Source: an uncultured Eubacteriales bacterium (GTDB taxonomy: Bacteria > Bacillota > Clostridia > Oscillospirales > UBA644). Taken from it: a stretch of DNA of 31,990 bases. Positions 22,922 through 30,804 of this stretch are shown piece by piece. Both the position numbers and the translations under genes were made by a program. The DNA lies in assembly GCA_959604355.1 (NCBI GenBank), contig CAUHAO010000021.1, positions 1-31,990 on the forward strand. The letters run 5' to 3'. Below the pieces are notes generated by a model. That model was not told the origin of the DNA. It ran no database searches and was given only the letters and a program-made list of their open reading frames with translations. How positions within the stretch are numbered: the stretch's first letter is position 1; each line of letters opens with the position of its first letter.

Positions 22922-22960
22922 AAGCCGACCGAGATATCCTCTGCCGGCTTCGATTTTTAT
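22922..22960. terminator. Bidirectional terminator between convergent genes
   Basis: AAGCCG pairs with CGGCTT, with an inner GAG/CTC helix. On the + strand ATTTTTATTTTT follows; on the - strand GTTTTTTTC follows. It ends both the sialate esterase gene (14 bp away) and the minus-strand unit whose last gene stops at 23176. Confidence 0.82.
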
Positions 22961-23175
22961 TTTTGGGGTTTTGCGGCATATAACCGAACTTCCGCCGCAA
23001 AATAAAGTTTTTTCGGCTTCGGGCAAATCTGTTTTCTTCAGCGTCGCCGAGACCTATGCATAACCGTTAAACGTAAACATATTCAGAGCAATAAAAAATA
23101 ACGGAAAACCCGTACATTAAACAGAATCGGTATTCTGATAATTTTGAAAAATTGCCCGAGGCCGACGGAAAGCGA
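22961..23175. other. Intergenic stretch with a second perfect hairpin
   Basis: TTTTGCGGC (22969-22977) is the exact reverse complement of 22994-23002 with a 16-base loop, but no U-tract follows on either strand. The rest of the stretch up to 23175 shows no reading frame with a ribosome site and no recognisable element. Confidence 0.5.
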
Positions 23176-23685
23176 TTACAGATCTATTTCTATCATTTCC
23201 GTGCTGTTTATAAGGTCAAGCGCCGTCTGAGCTTTTGCGAGAAGATCTGCCGTGGCGTCATAATCCGCAGCAGCCGCTGCAATATCATAGTTCGCGTAAC
23301 GGTAGTCGATTATATTACCTGTCCTGCCGTAAGAGGAATTGTCTCGCGTTTTCGCGAGCCTGTTTTTCATCGAATAAAGCTTGTTTTTCTTTGCTGTCAG
23401 CTGCGGAATATAAACAAGCAGTTGATCGACGGTCATGTCAAAACCGGGAACGACATGACCGATATTGAATACATTTATCGCATGTTTGAGGCGGCGTATT
23501 TTTTCTTCAAGCGCGTCAAGCTGAGCCTGCACCGCCGTGTAATCGTACTCGGGTCTTACGGATTCCATATCCTCCCCCACCGCGGCGAGAAATTCCCTGC
23601 TCTGCACCTCGTTGGAAAGCAAAGAGTCGTGTTCGTCATTAAGCTTACGCAGTAACTTTGCCGCTTCGGCAGATGTCAATTCCAT
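23176..23685 (-). CDS. Helical protein of unknown function (possibly DIP1984/DUF6847-like)
   Basis: A 169-residue, soluble, largely alpha-helical protein with heptad-like Leu/Ala spacing (about residues 3-25, 45-70 and 95-110), a conserved-looking INVFNIGHVV segment, and a Tyr-rich C-terminal part ending LDLINSTEMIEIDL. The layout of two coiled-coil helices, an IN-x-xN segment and a SxYxRT-like turn reminds me of the DIP1984 (septicolysin-like) family, but this is a weak, memory-based match. The ATG is fixed by AAAGGAG eight bases upstream; a longer open frame reaching back into the MATE gene has no ribosome site. It lies 31 bp after the MATE transporter and is probably co-transcribed. Confidence 0.7.
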   Translation of the reverse strand: MELTSAEAAKLLRKLNDEHDSLLSNEVQSREFLAAVGEDMESVRPEYDYTAVQAQLDALEEKIRRLKHAINVFNIGHVVPGFDMTVDQLLVYIPQLTAKKNKLYSMKNRLAKTRDNSSYGRTGNIIDYRYANYDIAAAAADYDATADLLAKAQTALDLINSTEMIEIDL

Positions 23686-23716
23686 AATTATATCTCCTTT
23701 GATTTGGGTTTGTTTT

Positions 23717-25045
23717 TTATCTCTTTTTCCACACACCCGCAAGATAAAATCCCACGGACATTGCCGCCGAAACGCACCATCCGACGGGCCACGATATCCA
23801 TATCCCGAACACGGAAGCCATAGCGGACGAAAGTACGAACGCAAGGATAACCCGTATGAGCAGGTCTGTGAATGTCGTTATCATAAAGTACTGCATTTTG
23901 CCCGTGCCGCGGAGAATCGCATCCGAAACGATCTTCAGGCACACCACCGGATAAAACGGAGAGACAACTCTCAGAAAATCAATACCCGTCTGCAGCGCGC
24001 TGTCGGAATAGTCGGTAAGAAATGCCATTACAAGATACCTACCGAAGAAGAGATAAAGCAGCATTATCGGCAGAGCTATCGCCCAAACTATATTCAGGCC
24101 CGCAGAGAAGCCCGCCTTTATTCTGTCGAGCTTTTTCGCGCCCAAATTCTGCGATGTGAAATTTGAAATGCCGTTGCAAACGGTTATTATCGACGTAGTT
24201 ACGAGATTATTCAACTTAACCGCTGCCGAATATCCAGCCATTACAGCAGATCCAAAAGAGTTTATCGCGCTCTGAATGACAATATTTCCGACGGAAACAA
24301 AGCTTTGCTGCAGTATGCTCGGAATTGCAACAACTGCTATTTGCTTTAGGATCGGCCATGAAAACCTCTTGACTTCTCCCGATGTTTCGATCTTTCGCAT
24401 ATGCGAAAACACGAATAAGACAGCAAGCACGCAGCTCACTCCCTGGCAGATAAACGTTGCCCAAGCAACCCCTGCCACTCCCATATTAAACGCGGTGACA
24501 AGCAATATATCCGCCCCGATATTTGCCACGGATGAGCATGCAAGAAAAACGAACGGAGTTCTCGAATCCCCAAGCGCGGAAAAAATCCCCGTTGAAATAT
24601 TATAATAGAACACAAACGGCAAACCGAGGATATAGATGTCAAGATAGAGCTTTGAATCCGCTTTGAGCGCAGCCGGAGTATTTATAATATCGAGCAAACC
24701 GTCGCAGAATATCACCCCGACGGCCATAAGCGCAACACACAGCACTCCGCTTGCGATAAAAGTCGTGTAAACGGTTGTTTTTACATTTTCGTATTCTTTT
24801 GCGCCGAAAAAACGCGCGACAATGACCGAAACTCCGATATTGCAGCCGAACGCGAACGCAATAAACAGCAGCGTTATCTCGTAAGCGTTGCCCACGGAGG
24901 CAAGAGCGTCGTTACCTATGAATCTGCCGGCGACGAAGCTGTCTGCGATGTTATACATTTGCTGGAAAACTATACTTCCGAAAAGCGGCAGGCAAAATTT
25001 CCACAGCACGCTGCTCGGTTTTCCCGATGTAAGGTCCTTGTTCAT
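23717..25045 (-). CDS. MATE-family efflux transporter
   Basis: A 442-residue membrane protein with about twelve hydrophobic segments in two similar halves. LFGSIVFQQMYNIADSFVAGRFIGNDALASVGNAYEI near the N-terminus and its second-half counterpart (ILQQSFVSVGNIVIQSAINSFGSAVMAGYSAA) are the two MATE repeats. The family exports cationic drugs and metabolites against a Na+ or H+ gradient. The length is typical. AAGGGG lies upstream of the ATG and a good promoter is at 25082-25110. The unknown helical protein follows in the same unit. Confidence 0.93.
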   Translation of the reverse strand: MNKDLTSGKPSSVLWKFCLPLFGSIVFQQMYNIADSFVAGRFIGNDALASVGNAYEITLLFIAFAFGCNIGVSVIVARFFGAKEYENVKTTVYTTFIASGVLCVALMAVGVIFCDGLLDIINTPAALKADSKLYLDIYILGLPFVFYYNISTGIFSALGDSRTPFVFLACSSVANIGADILLVTAFNMGVAGVAWATFICQGVSCVLAVLFVFSHMRKIETSGEVKRFSWPILKQIAVVAIPSILQQSFVSVGNIVIQSAINSFGSAVMAGYSAAVKLNNLVTTSIITVCNGISNFTSQNLGAKKLDRIKAGFSAGLNIVWAIALPIMLLYLFFGRYLVMAFLTDYSDSALQTGIDFLRVVSPFYPVVCLKIVSDAILRGTGKMQYFMITTFTDLLIRVILAFVLSSAMASVFGIWISWPVGWCVSAAMSVGFYLAGVWKKR

Positions 25046-25081
25046 GTTTCCCCTTTTTCAGTACTGCTGTATTGCATAATA

Positions 25082-25110
25082 AGTATACCACATCGCGCGG
25101 ATTTTTGCAA
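25082..25110 (-). promoter_or_regulatory. Sigma-A promoter of the MATE gene
   Basis: On the minus strand, TTGCAA (25105-25110) and TATACT (25082-25087) are spaced by 17 bp and lie 37 bp before the start codon. Confidence 0.75.
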
Positions 25111-25140
25111 GAGTTTTTGAAAAATAATACTATTTCCGAG

Positions 25141-25186
25141 ACGGTATAAATGCTTTAAATTATGATTTTAAAGCCTGCGATACCGT
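25141..25186. other. Long interrupted dyad in the intergenic region
   Basis: ACGGTAT (25141-25147) pairs with ATACCGT (25180-25186), and GCTTTAAA (25152-25159) pairs with TTTAAAGC (25167-25174) around a seven-base loop. The two helices are joined by four- and five-base internal-loop sides. No U-tract follows. It lies 30 bp upstream of the MATE promoter. Confidence 0.6.
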
Positions 25187-25265
25187 GACGCAAAAAGGTA
25201 TCACTTATATGTGTTGTCGGGATTAAAAGATATAAAATCACAGAAAACACATAGAGACTGCGGCA

Positions 25266-25433
25266 ATGATATTTCCCTCGGCGGACTTCTCCCGATTCCA
25301 AAAACTTAAGCAATGCAATAAAAACACAAATGTCGCATATCTTTTCTTCGACAAGTATCAGATCGAACCTAAAGCTTACGGAATAATAATCTACAAGACC
25401 GATAAATCAAAGCTTTCCGCAAAAATGGCCTAA
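25266..25433 (+). pseudogene. Short protein-like frame, possible gene remnant (55 codons)
   Basis: An ATG frame encodes MIFPSADFSRFQKLKQCNKN and continues with VAYLFFDKYQIEPKAYGIII before stopping at 25431-25433, inside the terminator of the ATP synthase operon. It has no Shine-Dalgarno site and no promoter. The amino acid make-up looks like real protein, so it may be the tail of a decayed gene. I do not recognise it. Confidence 0.25.
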
Positions 25434-25480
25434 AAAATACAGCATATCCATTCCCTGAAATCGGAATCGTATGCTGTATT
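25432..25480 (-). terminator. Intrinsic terminator of the ATP synthase operon
   Basis: AATACAGCATA pairs perfectly with TATGCTGTATT over 11 bp, with an inner GATTCC/GGAATG-type helix. On the minus strand it is followed by TTTTTTAGG. It starts 12 bp past the atpC stop codon. Confidence 0.9.
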
Positions 25481-25492
25481 CTTTACACCGTT

Positions 25493-25756
25493 TTATTCTT
25501 CTTTTTCAAACTTTCCGCACAGAAGCGTCGTACCTTGCGCAGATACAGTAAGAAGTCCGCCGTCGATATGCGCGATTATACCCGACTCGTCGTCCGTCCA
25601 GATCTGACATTCACCCGCGGCGACAGTCGTAATAAAGGGTATATGTCCCGCAAGGACAGAAAGGCTTCCTTCCGTGCCCATCAATGATATCTTCGCAACC
25701 TCACCGTCATAGATGTTTCCGTCAGGTGTGGATACCGTCAGTTTGAAGCGCTTCAT
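25493..25756 (-). CDS. atpC: F-type ATP synthase epsilon subunit, short form
   Basis: An 87-residue protein, only the N-terminal beta-sandwich of epsilon: FKLTVSTPDGNIYDGEVAKI at the start and GTEGSLSVLAGHIPFITTV in the middle are family hallmarks. The usual subunit is about 130-140 residues, with two C-terminal helices that bind ATP and brake the enzyme; here the frame stops after GKFEKEE and the operon terminator follows within 12 bp, so the helices are truly absent rather than frameshifted. Short epsilons of this size are known, for example in Chlorobium. The ATG overlaps the beta-subunit stop (ATGA). Confidence 0.9.
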   Translation of the reverse strand: MKRFKLTVSTPDGNIYDGEVAKISLMGTEGSLSVLAGHIPFITTVAAGECQIWTDDESGIIAHIDGGLLTVSAQGTTLLCGKFEKEE

Positions 25757-27153
25757 ACTTCGCCCTTTCTCGCCTTTTCCACAGCCTCATCGATAGTACC
25801 TACAAAGAGGAAAGCGGATTCGGGCAAGTCATCGTGTTTACCGTCGATTATCTCTGCAAACCCGCGCACGGTCTCTTCAAGCGGTACATACTGACCAGGA
25901 AATCCGTTGAATTTTTCGGAAACGAAAAACGGCTGAGAAAGAAATCTCTGAATCTTTCTCGCGCGAGAAACGAGTAACTTATCCTCATCGGAAAGCTCAT
26001 CCATACCCATTATGGCGATTATATCCATCAGTTCTTTATATCTCTGCAATATTCTCTGAACTTCACGCGCGACACGATAATGCTCTTTTCCGACAATGTC
26101 GGGCGACAGCACGCGGCTCGTCGATTCAAGCGGGTCTACCGCAGGATATATACCCTGAGAGGCAATACTTCTCGAAAGAACCGTGGTCGCGTCAAGATGT
26201 GCAAAAGTTGTCGCAGGTGCAGGGTCCGTTAGGTCATCCGCAGGTACATATACAGCCTGAATGGACGTTATCGAGCCACGCTTGGTAGATGTTATACGCT
26301 CTTGCAGAGCACCCATTTCAGTCGCAAGCGTTGGCTGGTATCCGACTGCGGAAGGCATTCTTCCGAGAAGCGCGGAAACCTCACTGCCCGCCTGTGTGAA
26401 ACGGAAAATATTATCTATGAACAGCAGGACGTCCTGTCCCTCTTCATCACGGAAATATTCCGCCATCGTAAGACCCGAAAGAGCAACTCTCATTCTCGCC
26501 CCGGGCGGCTCATTCATCTGTCCGTAAACAAGCGCTGTGTTATTTATGACGCCGGACTGTATCATTTCATTGTAAAGGTCGTTGCCTTCACGGGTTCGTT
26601 CACCAACACCTGTAAAGACCGAAAGACCGCCATGCTGTTTGGCGATATTGTTGATAAGCTCCATAATTATGACGGTTTTGCCCACTCCGGCACCGCCGAA
26701 AAGGCCTATCTTACCGCCCTTTGCATACGGGCATATAAGGTCTATTACCTTTACACCAGTTTCAAGTATCTCGGTCGAAGTAGCAAGGTCCTTATAATCA
26801 GGTGCAGGACGGTGGATCGTCCAATGTTCGCAATTTTCGGGAGCGGGTTTATTGTCCACCGCATCTCCGAGAACGTTGAATATTCTGCCGAGCGTTTCGC
26901 GTCCGACGGGCACGCTTATACCTCTGCCCGTATCTGTGACTTCCGTGCCGCGGACAAGTCCGTCCGTAGACGCCATAGCGATACATCTGGCCGTATTGTC
27001 TCCTATATGCTGAGCGACCTCAACGGTAAGAGTTCTGTCTCCGATGGGCATAGTCAGAGCATTGGATATCGAAGGCAAGGAGCCCTCGTCAAAACGCACG
27101 TCAACGACAGGACCCATTACCTGCACAACAAAACCTTTATTCGTTTCTGCCAA
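25753..27153 (-). CDS. atpD: F-type ATP synthase beta subunit
   Basis: The 466-residue catalytic subunit of F1. Walker A is GGAGVGKT (residues 153-160), the catalytic glutamate is in GVGERTREG (Glu185), Walker B is VLLFIDNIFRF and the family signature is PAVDPLESTS. The length is normal. Translation starts at a TTG (27151-27153), not ATG, nine bases after AAAGGAG. The gamma-subunit gene ends 15 bp upstream and epsilon overlaps downstream by four bases. Confidence 0.97.
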   Translation of the reverse strand: MAETNKGFVVQVMGPVVDVRFDEGSLPSISNALTMPIGDRTLTVEVAQHIGDNTARCIAMASTDGLVRGTEVTDTGRGISVPVGRETLGRIFNVLGDAVDNKPAPENCEHWTIHRPAPDYKDLATSTEILETGVKVIDLICPYAKGGKIGLFGGAGVGKTVIIMELINNIAKQHGGLSVFTGVGERTREGNDLYNEMIQSGVINNTALVYGQMNEPPGARMRVALSGLTMAEYFRDEEGQDVLLFIDNIFRFTQAGSEVSALLGRMPSAVGYQPTLATEMGALQERITSTKRGSITSIQAVYVPADDLTDPAPATTFAHLDATTVLSRSIASQGIYPAVDPLESTSRVLSPDIVGKEHYRVAREVQRILQRYKELMDIIAIMGMDELSDEDKLLVSRARKIQRFLSQPFFVSEKFNGFPGQYVPLEETVRGFAEIIDGKHDDLPESAFLFVGTIDEAVEKARKGEV

Positions 27154-27168
27154 AGCCGTTCACTCCTT

Positions 27169-27978
27169 TCATGTGCCGCTGCCGGCGACTATCTCAGTAA
27201 TTTCCTGAGTTATAGCGCTCTGGCGCGCACGGTTGTATTCAAGCTGCAGATCGTCTATCATCTGCTGTGCATTCTTGCCTGCAGAATCCATCGCCATATG
27301 TCTCGCGGTGACTTCACTGTTAAAGCTTTCACGCACAGCCGCAAGTATCTTTCCTGCGACATATTCGGGCACGGCTTTGTCGAAAACTTCCGCCTCATCG
27401 GGCTCGAAGATCACCTGTGCCGTTTTTGCGCTCTGACTTTTTTCGAGCGGAAGGATATATTCAGTCTGCGCAGTCTGCATCATCATTGACAAGTATTTCG
27501 TGCTGATTATACCGAGACGTGAAAATTTACCGTCGCGAAAATCCGCACACAGAGTTTCTGCAAGATGTTTCGCGTCATCATATCCGAATTTTTCCGAAGA
27601 AACAGAGTCTTTACCGTAGCGTTCACATGCGCGCTTCCCAATGGGGATCATTTCGGCGCTTTCACGCAGCGCGTCCGCGAGACGGAAAACATTTGCGTTA
27701 TATCCACCCGCAAGTCCTCTGTCGCCTGCTATGACTATTATCCGTGTTTTTCCTTCACGGACTTGCATATACGTGCTTTTGGCGCACTCCGGGCATACAG
27801 TCAGGACGTTTATCACGTCGCTTACACCTTGGGAATATTCCCTGCCCTTATTCATCATATCCGTTGCACGTCTTATTTTAGACGACGCGACAAGCCCCAT
27901 CGCCTTTGTCAAATGCAGCGTCGAGTCAACACTCTTTATACGGGTGCGTAAAGCTTTGGTATCGGTTCCCACAGTCAT
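27169..27978 (-). CDS. atpG: F-type ATP synthase gamma subunit
   Basis: The 269-residue central stalk protein, whose coiled coil turns inside the alpha/beta ring. The N-terminal TKALRTRIKSVDSTLHLTKAMGLVASSKIRRA and the C-terminal RHMAMDSAGKNAQQMIDDLQ match the two family-conserved helices. It is slightly shorter than the usual 285-290 residues, mainly in the middle Rossmann-like part, and ends abruptly after EITEIVAGSGT. The ATG overlaps the alpha-subunit stop (ATGA). CxxC-like Cys pairs (TVCPECAKS) occur in the middle. Confidence 0.95.
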   Translation of the reverse strand: MTVGTDTKALRTRIKSVDSTLHLTKAMGLVASSKIRRATDMMNKGREYSQGVSDVINVLTVCPECAKSTYMQVREGKTRIIVIAGDRGLAGGYNANVFRLADALRESAEMIPIGKRACERYGKDSVSSEKFGYDDAKHLAETLCADFRDGKFSRLGIISTKYLSMMMQTAQTEYILPLEKSQSAKTAQVIFEPDEAEVFDKAVPEYVAGKILAAVRESFNSEVTARHMAMDSAGKNAQQMIDDLQLEYNRARQSAITQEITEIVAGSGT

Positions 27979-29468
27979 TCACCCCGTAAAGAGTTCAGGA
28001 CGCTTTCAAGCTCCCGTACGTCATTGTCTTCGTAATATCCGTGGTCGAAACGGTCGAGCAACTCCTTGTTTTCCGTCATAAGCTTATCATAAAGACGCTT
28101 CTCATACTTTGAAACGTCCGCGACAGCGACGTCGTCAAGATACCCGTGAGTGACGGCATATATTATCGCGACCTGACAGCCGACGGTAACGGGGCTGTTT
28201 CTCTTTTGTTTGAGAACTTCAACGATACGTTCACCGAGCGCGAGACGCGCTTTCGTATCCGCGTCGAGGTCGCTGCCGAACTGCGCAAACGCTTGCAGCT
28301 CACGGTACTGCGAATAAAGAAGCTTGAGCTTGCTCGAAACCTTTTTCATCGCCTTGAGCTGTGCCGAACCGCCGACACGGCTGACGGATATACCGGGGTT
28401 TATCGCGGGCATGACACCCGAATGGAATAGTTCCGTTTCAAGGAACACCTGTCCGTCTGTTATGGAAATAACGTTTGTCGGGATATACGCCGACACGTCA
28501 CCCGCCTGTGTTTCTATTATAGGAAGTGCAGTTATCGAGCCGCCGCCGTATTCGGGCGCGACACACGCCGCACGCTCGAGAAGTCTTGAATGAAGATAGA
28601 ACACGTCACCGGGATATGCTTCTCTGCCCGGCGGACGTCTGATAAGCAGCGAAAGCGCTCTGTAAGCGACAGCATGCTTTGACAGGTCATCATAAACTAT
28701 CAGCACGTCTTTGCCCTGCTCGCGGAAGTACTCCGCCATCGCACAGCCCGAATACGGTGCAATGTACTGCAATGGCGCGCTTTCCGATGCCGACGCGGAA
28801 ACTATTATCGTATATTCCATAGCGCCGTTGCGCTCAAATTCATTTGCCAGCTGCACGACAGATGTGCTCTTCTGCCCTATTGCGACATAGATGCAGATCA
28901 CATCCTGCCCCTTTTGGTTTATTATCGTATCAATGGCAATCTCCGATTTACCGGTCTGACGATCTCCTATAAGAAGTTCACGCTGTCCTCTGCCTATCGG
29001 GATCATGCTGTCAATGGCTTTGATTCCCGTCTGAAGCGGTACGGAAACGCTTTTTCTTTCGATTATTCCGGGCGCCTCGGATTCTATCGGGCGCGTTTTA
29101 GTGCATCCGGTGGGGCCTTTTCCGTCTATCGGTTCACCGAGTGCATTGACGACACGGCCCAAAAGTTCCTCACCGACGGGAACCGAAACGACTTTTCCGG
29201 TGCGGCGTACTGAAGAGCCTTCACGGATATCGTTTCTGTCGGAAAGAACCGCTACCGAGACCGTGTCTTCCTCAAGGTTCTGCGCCATACCGAAACTTCC
29301 GTCTTCAAACTCGACGAGCTCGCTGGCCATACATCCGCGCAAACCGTATACGCGCGCAATACCGTCACCGACGAGAATTACGGAACCTGTTTCCGTCATT
29401 TCGACGCTCGATCTGTAATTCTTTATCTGTTCTTTGATTATATTTCCGATCTCTTCGGGTCTGCTCAT
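27975..29468 (-). CDS. atpA: F-type ATP synthase alpha subunit
   Basis: The 497-residue non-catalytic nucleotide-binding subunit of F1. Walker A is GDRQTGKS (residues 168-175); the arginine that reaches into the beta catalytic site lies in GISVSRVGGSAQ, and the PAINPGIS stretch is the family signature. The length is normal (about 500). The ATG overlaps the delta stop codon (ATGA), so translation is coupled. It sits in the standard order after delta and before gamma. Confidence 0.97.
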   Translation of the reverse strand: MSRPEEIGNIIKEQIKNYRSSVEMTETGSVILVGDGIARVYGLRGCMASELVEFEDGSFGMAQNLEEDTVSVAVLSDRNDIREGSSVRRTGKVVSVPVGEELLGRVVNALGEPIDGKGPTGCTKTRPIESEAPGIIERKSVSVPLQTGIKAIDSMIPIGRGQRELLIGDRQTGKSEIAIDTIINQKGQDVICIYVAIGQKSTSVVQLANEFERNGAMEYTIIVSASASESAPLQYIAPYSGCAMAEYFREQGKDVLIVYDDLSKHAVAYRALSLLIRRPPGREAYPGDVFYLHSRLLERAACVAPEYGGGSITALPIIETQAGDVSAYIPTNVISITDGQVFLETELFHSGVMPAINPGISVSRVGGSAQLKAMKKVSSKLKLLYSQYRELQAFAQFGSDLDADTKARLALGERIVEVLKQKRNSPVTVGCQVAIIYAVTHGYLDDVAVADVSKYEKRLYDKLMTENKELLDRFDHGYYEDNDVRELESVLNSLRGE

Positions 29469-29995
29469 TTGTCGATCACTTCCTTAACCTCACGCAGACG
29501 GTGTCTGACACTTCCGTCGATGACCTTTCCGTCCACCATGATTTTTATTCCGCCGATAAGTGACGCGTCAACGGCGCAGTCAAGCTCGACGGTATGTCCG
29601 ACCTGTTTTTCAAGATTTGATTTGAGCGCGTCCCGCTGCTCCTGAGTAAGAGCAACTGCGCTTGTAACTTTTGCTGTTGAAATATTTCTCGATGCTCTGT
29701 AAAGAACCGCGTATTCCCCGGCACACGCGCCGAGCTCCCTTATACGCCCGCGCTCGCAAAGCATCTTCACGAACACGACAACACAGTCCGGAACTTTCCC
29801 GTCAAGCGCTTGCTGCAGCGCCGCTGTTCTCTCTTTTTTGGGTATAGCGGCCGAGGCTAAAAAGTCAATATATCCCTCATTTGTCTCAAACGCCTCCGAA
29901 ACATCTTTGAGCGCTTCGAGAACGTCTTTTTCGATTCCGTTTTCCGTTGCCACGGCAAACAGTGCCGACGCGTATTCCTTACTTATCTGAGCCAT
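29465..29995 (-). CDS. atpH: F-type ATP synthase delta subunit
   Basis: A 176-residue peripheral-stalk cap protein that binds alpha and subunit b. ISKEYASALFAVATENGIEK at the start and the C-terminal VDASLIGGIKIMVDGKVIDGSVRHRL are typical. An in-frame GTG three codons upstream could add three residues, but ATAGGT sits eight bases before this ATG, so the ATG is chosen. It overlaps subunit b by 17 bp and alpha by 4 bp. Confidence 0.93.
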   Translation of the reverse strand: MAQISKEYASALFAVATENGIEKDVLEALKDVSEAFETNEGYIDFLASAAIPKKERTAALQQALDGKVPDCVVVFVKMLCERGRIRELGACAGEYAVLYRASRNISTAKVTSAVALTQEQRDALKSNLEKQVGHTVELDCAVDASLIGGIKIMVDGKVIDGSVRHRLREVKEVIDK

Positions 29996-30491
29996 CGCCG
30001 TCACCTATCGAATCAATGAACGAATCTATAAGTTCTTTGTGGTCGTCTTCGTTTATCTCACGCTCAAGCATTTTTTCCGCAATAGCCGACGAAACGTCCA
30101 CTATTTGTCTGCGGATATCTTCTTCCGCCTTTTTGCGTTCAAGTACCGCGTCGTTCTGCGCCTGACGCACGATGCTGTCCGCCTCGTTTTGCGCCTGCGC
30201 CACTATTTCGTCGCCGCGTTTTGACGCTACCGCCTTGGCGGAGTCTATTATGCCGTCCGCTTCCTGTCTGGCGTTCTCAAGCCTGTGCCTGTATTCCTCT
30301 TTTGCCGCGAACGCGTCCTTTTCCGCTTCCGCAGCGGAAGAATAACGCTCATCTATTGCCGCCTGCCGCTGTGCAAGCACGTTTTTTACAGGCTTATAGA
30401 GAAATTTTTTGAGTATCAGGAACAATATCGCCAGATTACACAATGATATAAGTATCTGCCAGATATTGATCGAGATTATATCAAGATTCAT
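29979..30491 (-). CDS. atpF: F-type ATP synthase subunit b
   Basis: The 170-residue peripheral stalk. One N-terminal membrane helix (about residues 9-28, IWQILISLCNLAILFLILKK) is followed by FLYKPVKNVLAQRQAAI and a long charged, Ala-rich coiled coil. It ties the membrane part to delta and the alpha/beta ring. The ATG is seven bases after the subunit c stop, with only a weak TAGGT upstream. Only one b gene is present, so the stalk should be a homodimer. Confidence 0.94.
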   Translation of the reverse strand: MNLDIISINIWQILISLCNLAILFLILKKFLYKPVKNVLAQRQAAIDERYSSAAEAEKDAFAAKEEYRHRLENARQEADGIIDSAKAVASKRGDEIVAQAQNEADSIVRQAQNDAVLERKKAEEDIRRQIVDVSSAIAEKMLEREINEDDHKELIDSFIDSIGDGDGSDK

Positions 30492-30498
30492 ATTGCGT

Positions 30499-30780
30499 TT
30501 AACCTATAACTTTCATCAACACTTCCGCAAACCTGCCGGGAGCAACAAATATAAGAAGAATCGCTATAACGAGCGCATACAGACCCGTAGTCTCCGCTAT
30601 CGCACAACCCATTATCATTGTTGTCGTTACGGCACCTTTTGCTTCGGGCTGACGTCCTATCGCTTCGCACGCTTTCGCAACCGCGTTACCTTCACCGATA
30701 CCGGGGCCGATACCCGCTATCATCGCTATTCCCGCGCCGAGTGCACAGCATCCGAGCATGATTCCTATTGCAAGTTCCAT
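30499..30780 (-). CDS. atpE: F-type ATP synthase subunit c, two-carboxylate Na+ type
   Basis: A 93-residue hairpin of two membrane helices that builds the rotor ring. The loop RQPEAKG joins the helices. The ion carboxylate is Glu63 in GCAIAETTGLY. Compared with the Na+ ring of Ilyobacter (Gln32, Glu65, Ser66, Tyr70), this protein has Glu30 in place of the Gln, then Glu63, Thr64 and Tyr68. This is the pattern of the two-carboxylate Na+ ring described in Fusobacterium, so coupling to Na+ is predicted. The ATG has a strong CGGAGG eight bases upstream, in keeping with the high copy number of c. Confidence 0.95.
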   Translation of the reverse strand: MELAIGIMLGCCALGAGIAMIAGIGPGIGEGNAVAKACEAIGRQPEAKGAVTTTMIMGCAIAETTGLYALVIAILLIFVAPGRFAEVLMKVIG

Positions 30781-30804
30781 TTCAAATTCCTCCGTTTTAA
30801 GGTT

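Noticed and set aside
23686..23844. N-terminal extension of the helical protein into the MATE gene
   Set aside because: The extra 53 codons are the shifted frame of the MATE C-terminus, while AAAGGAG fixes the start at 23685.
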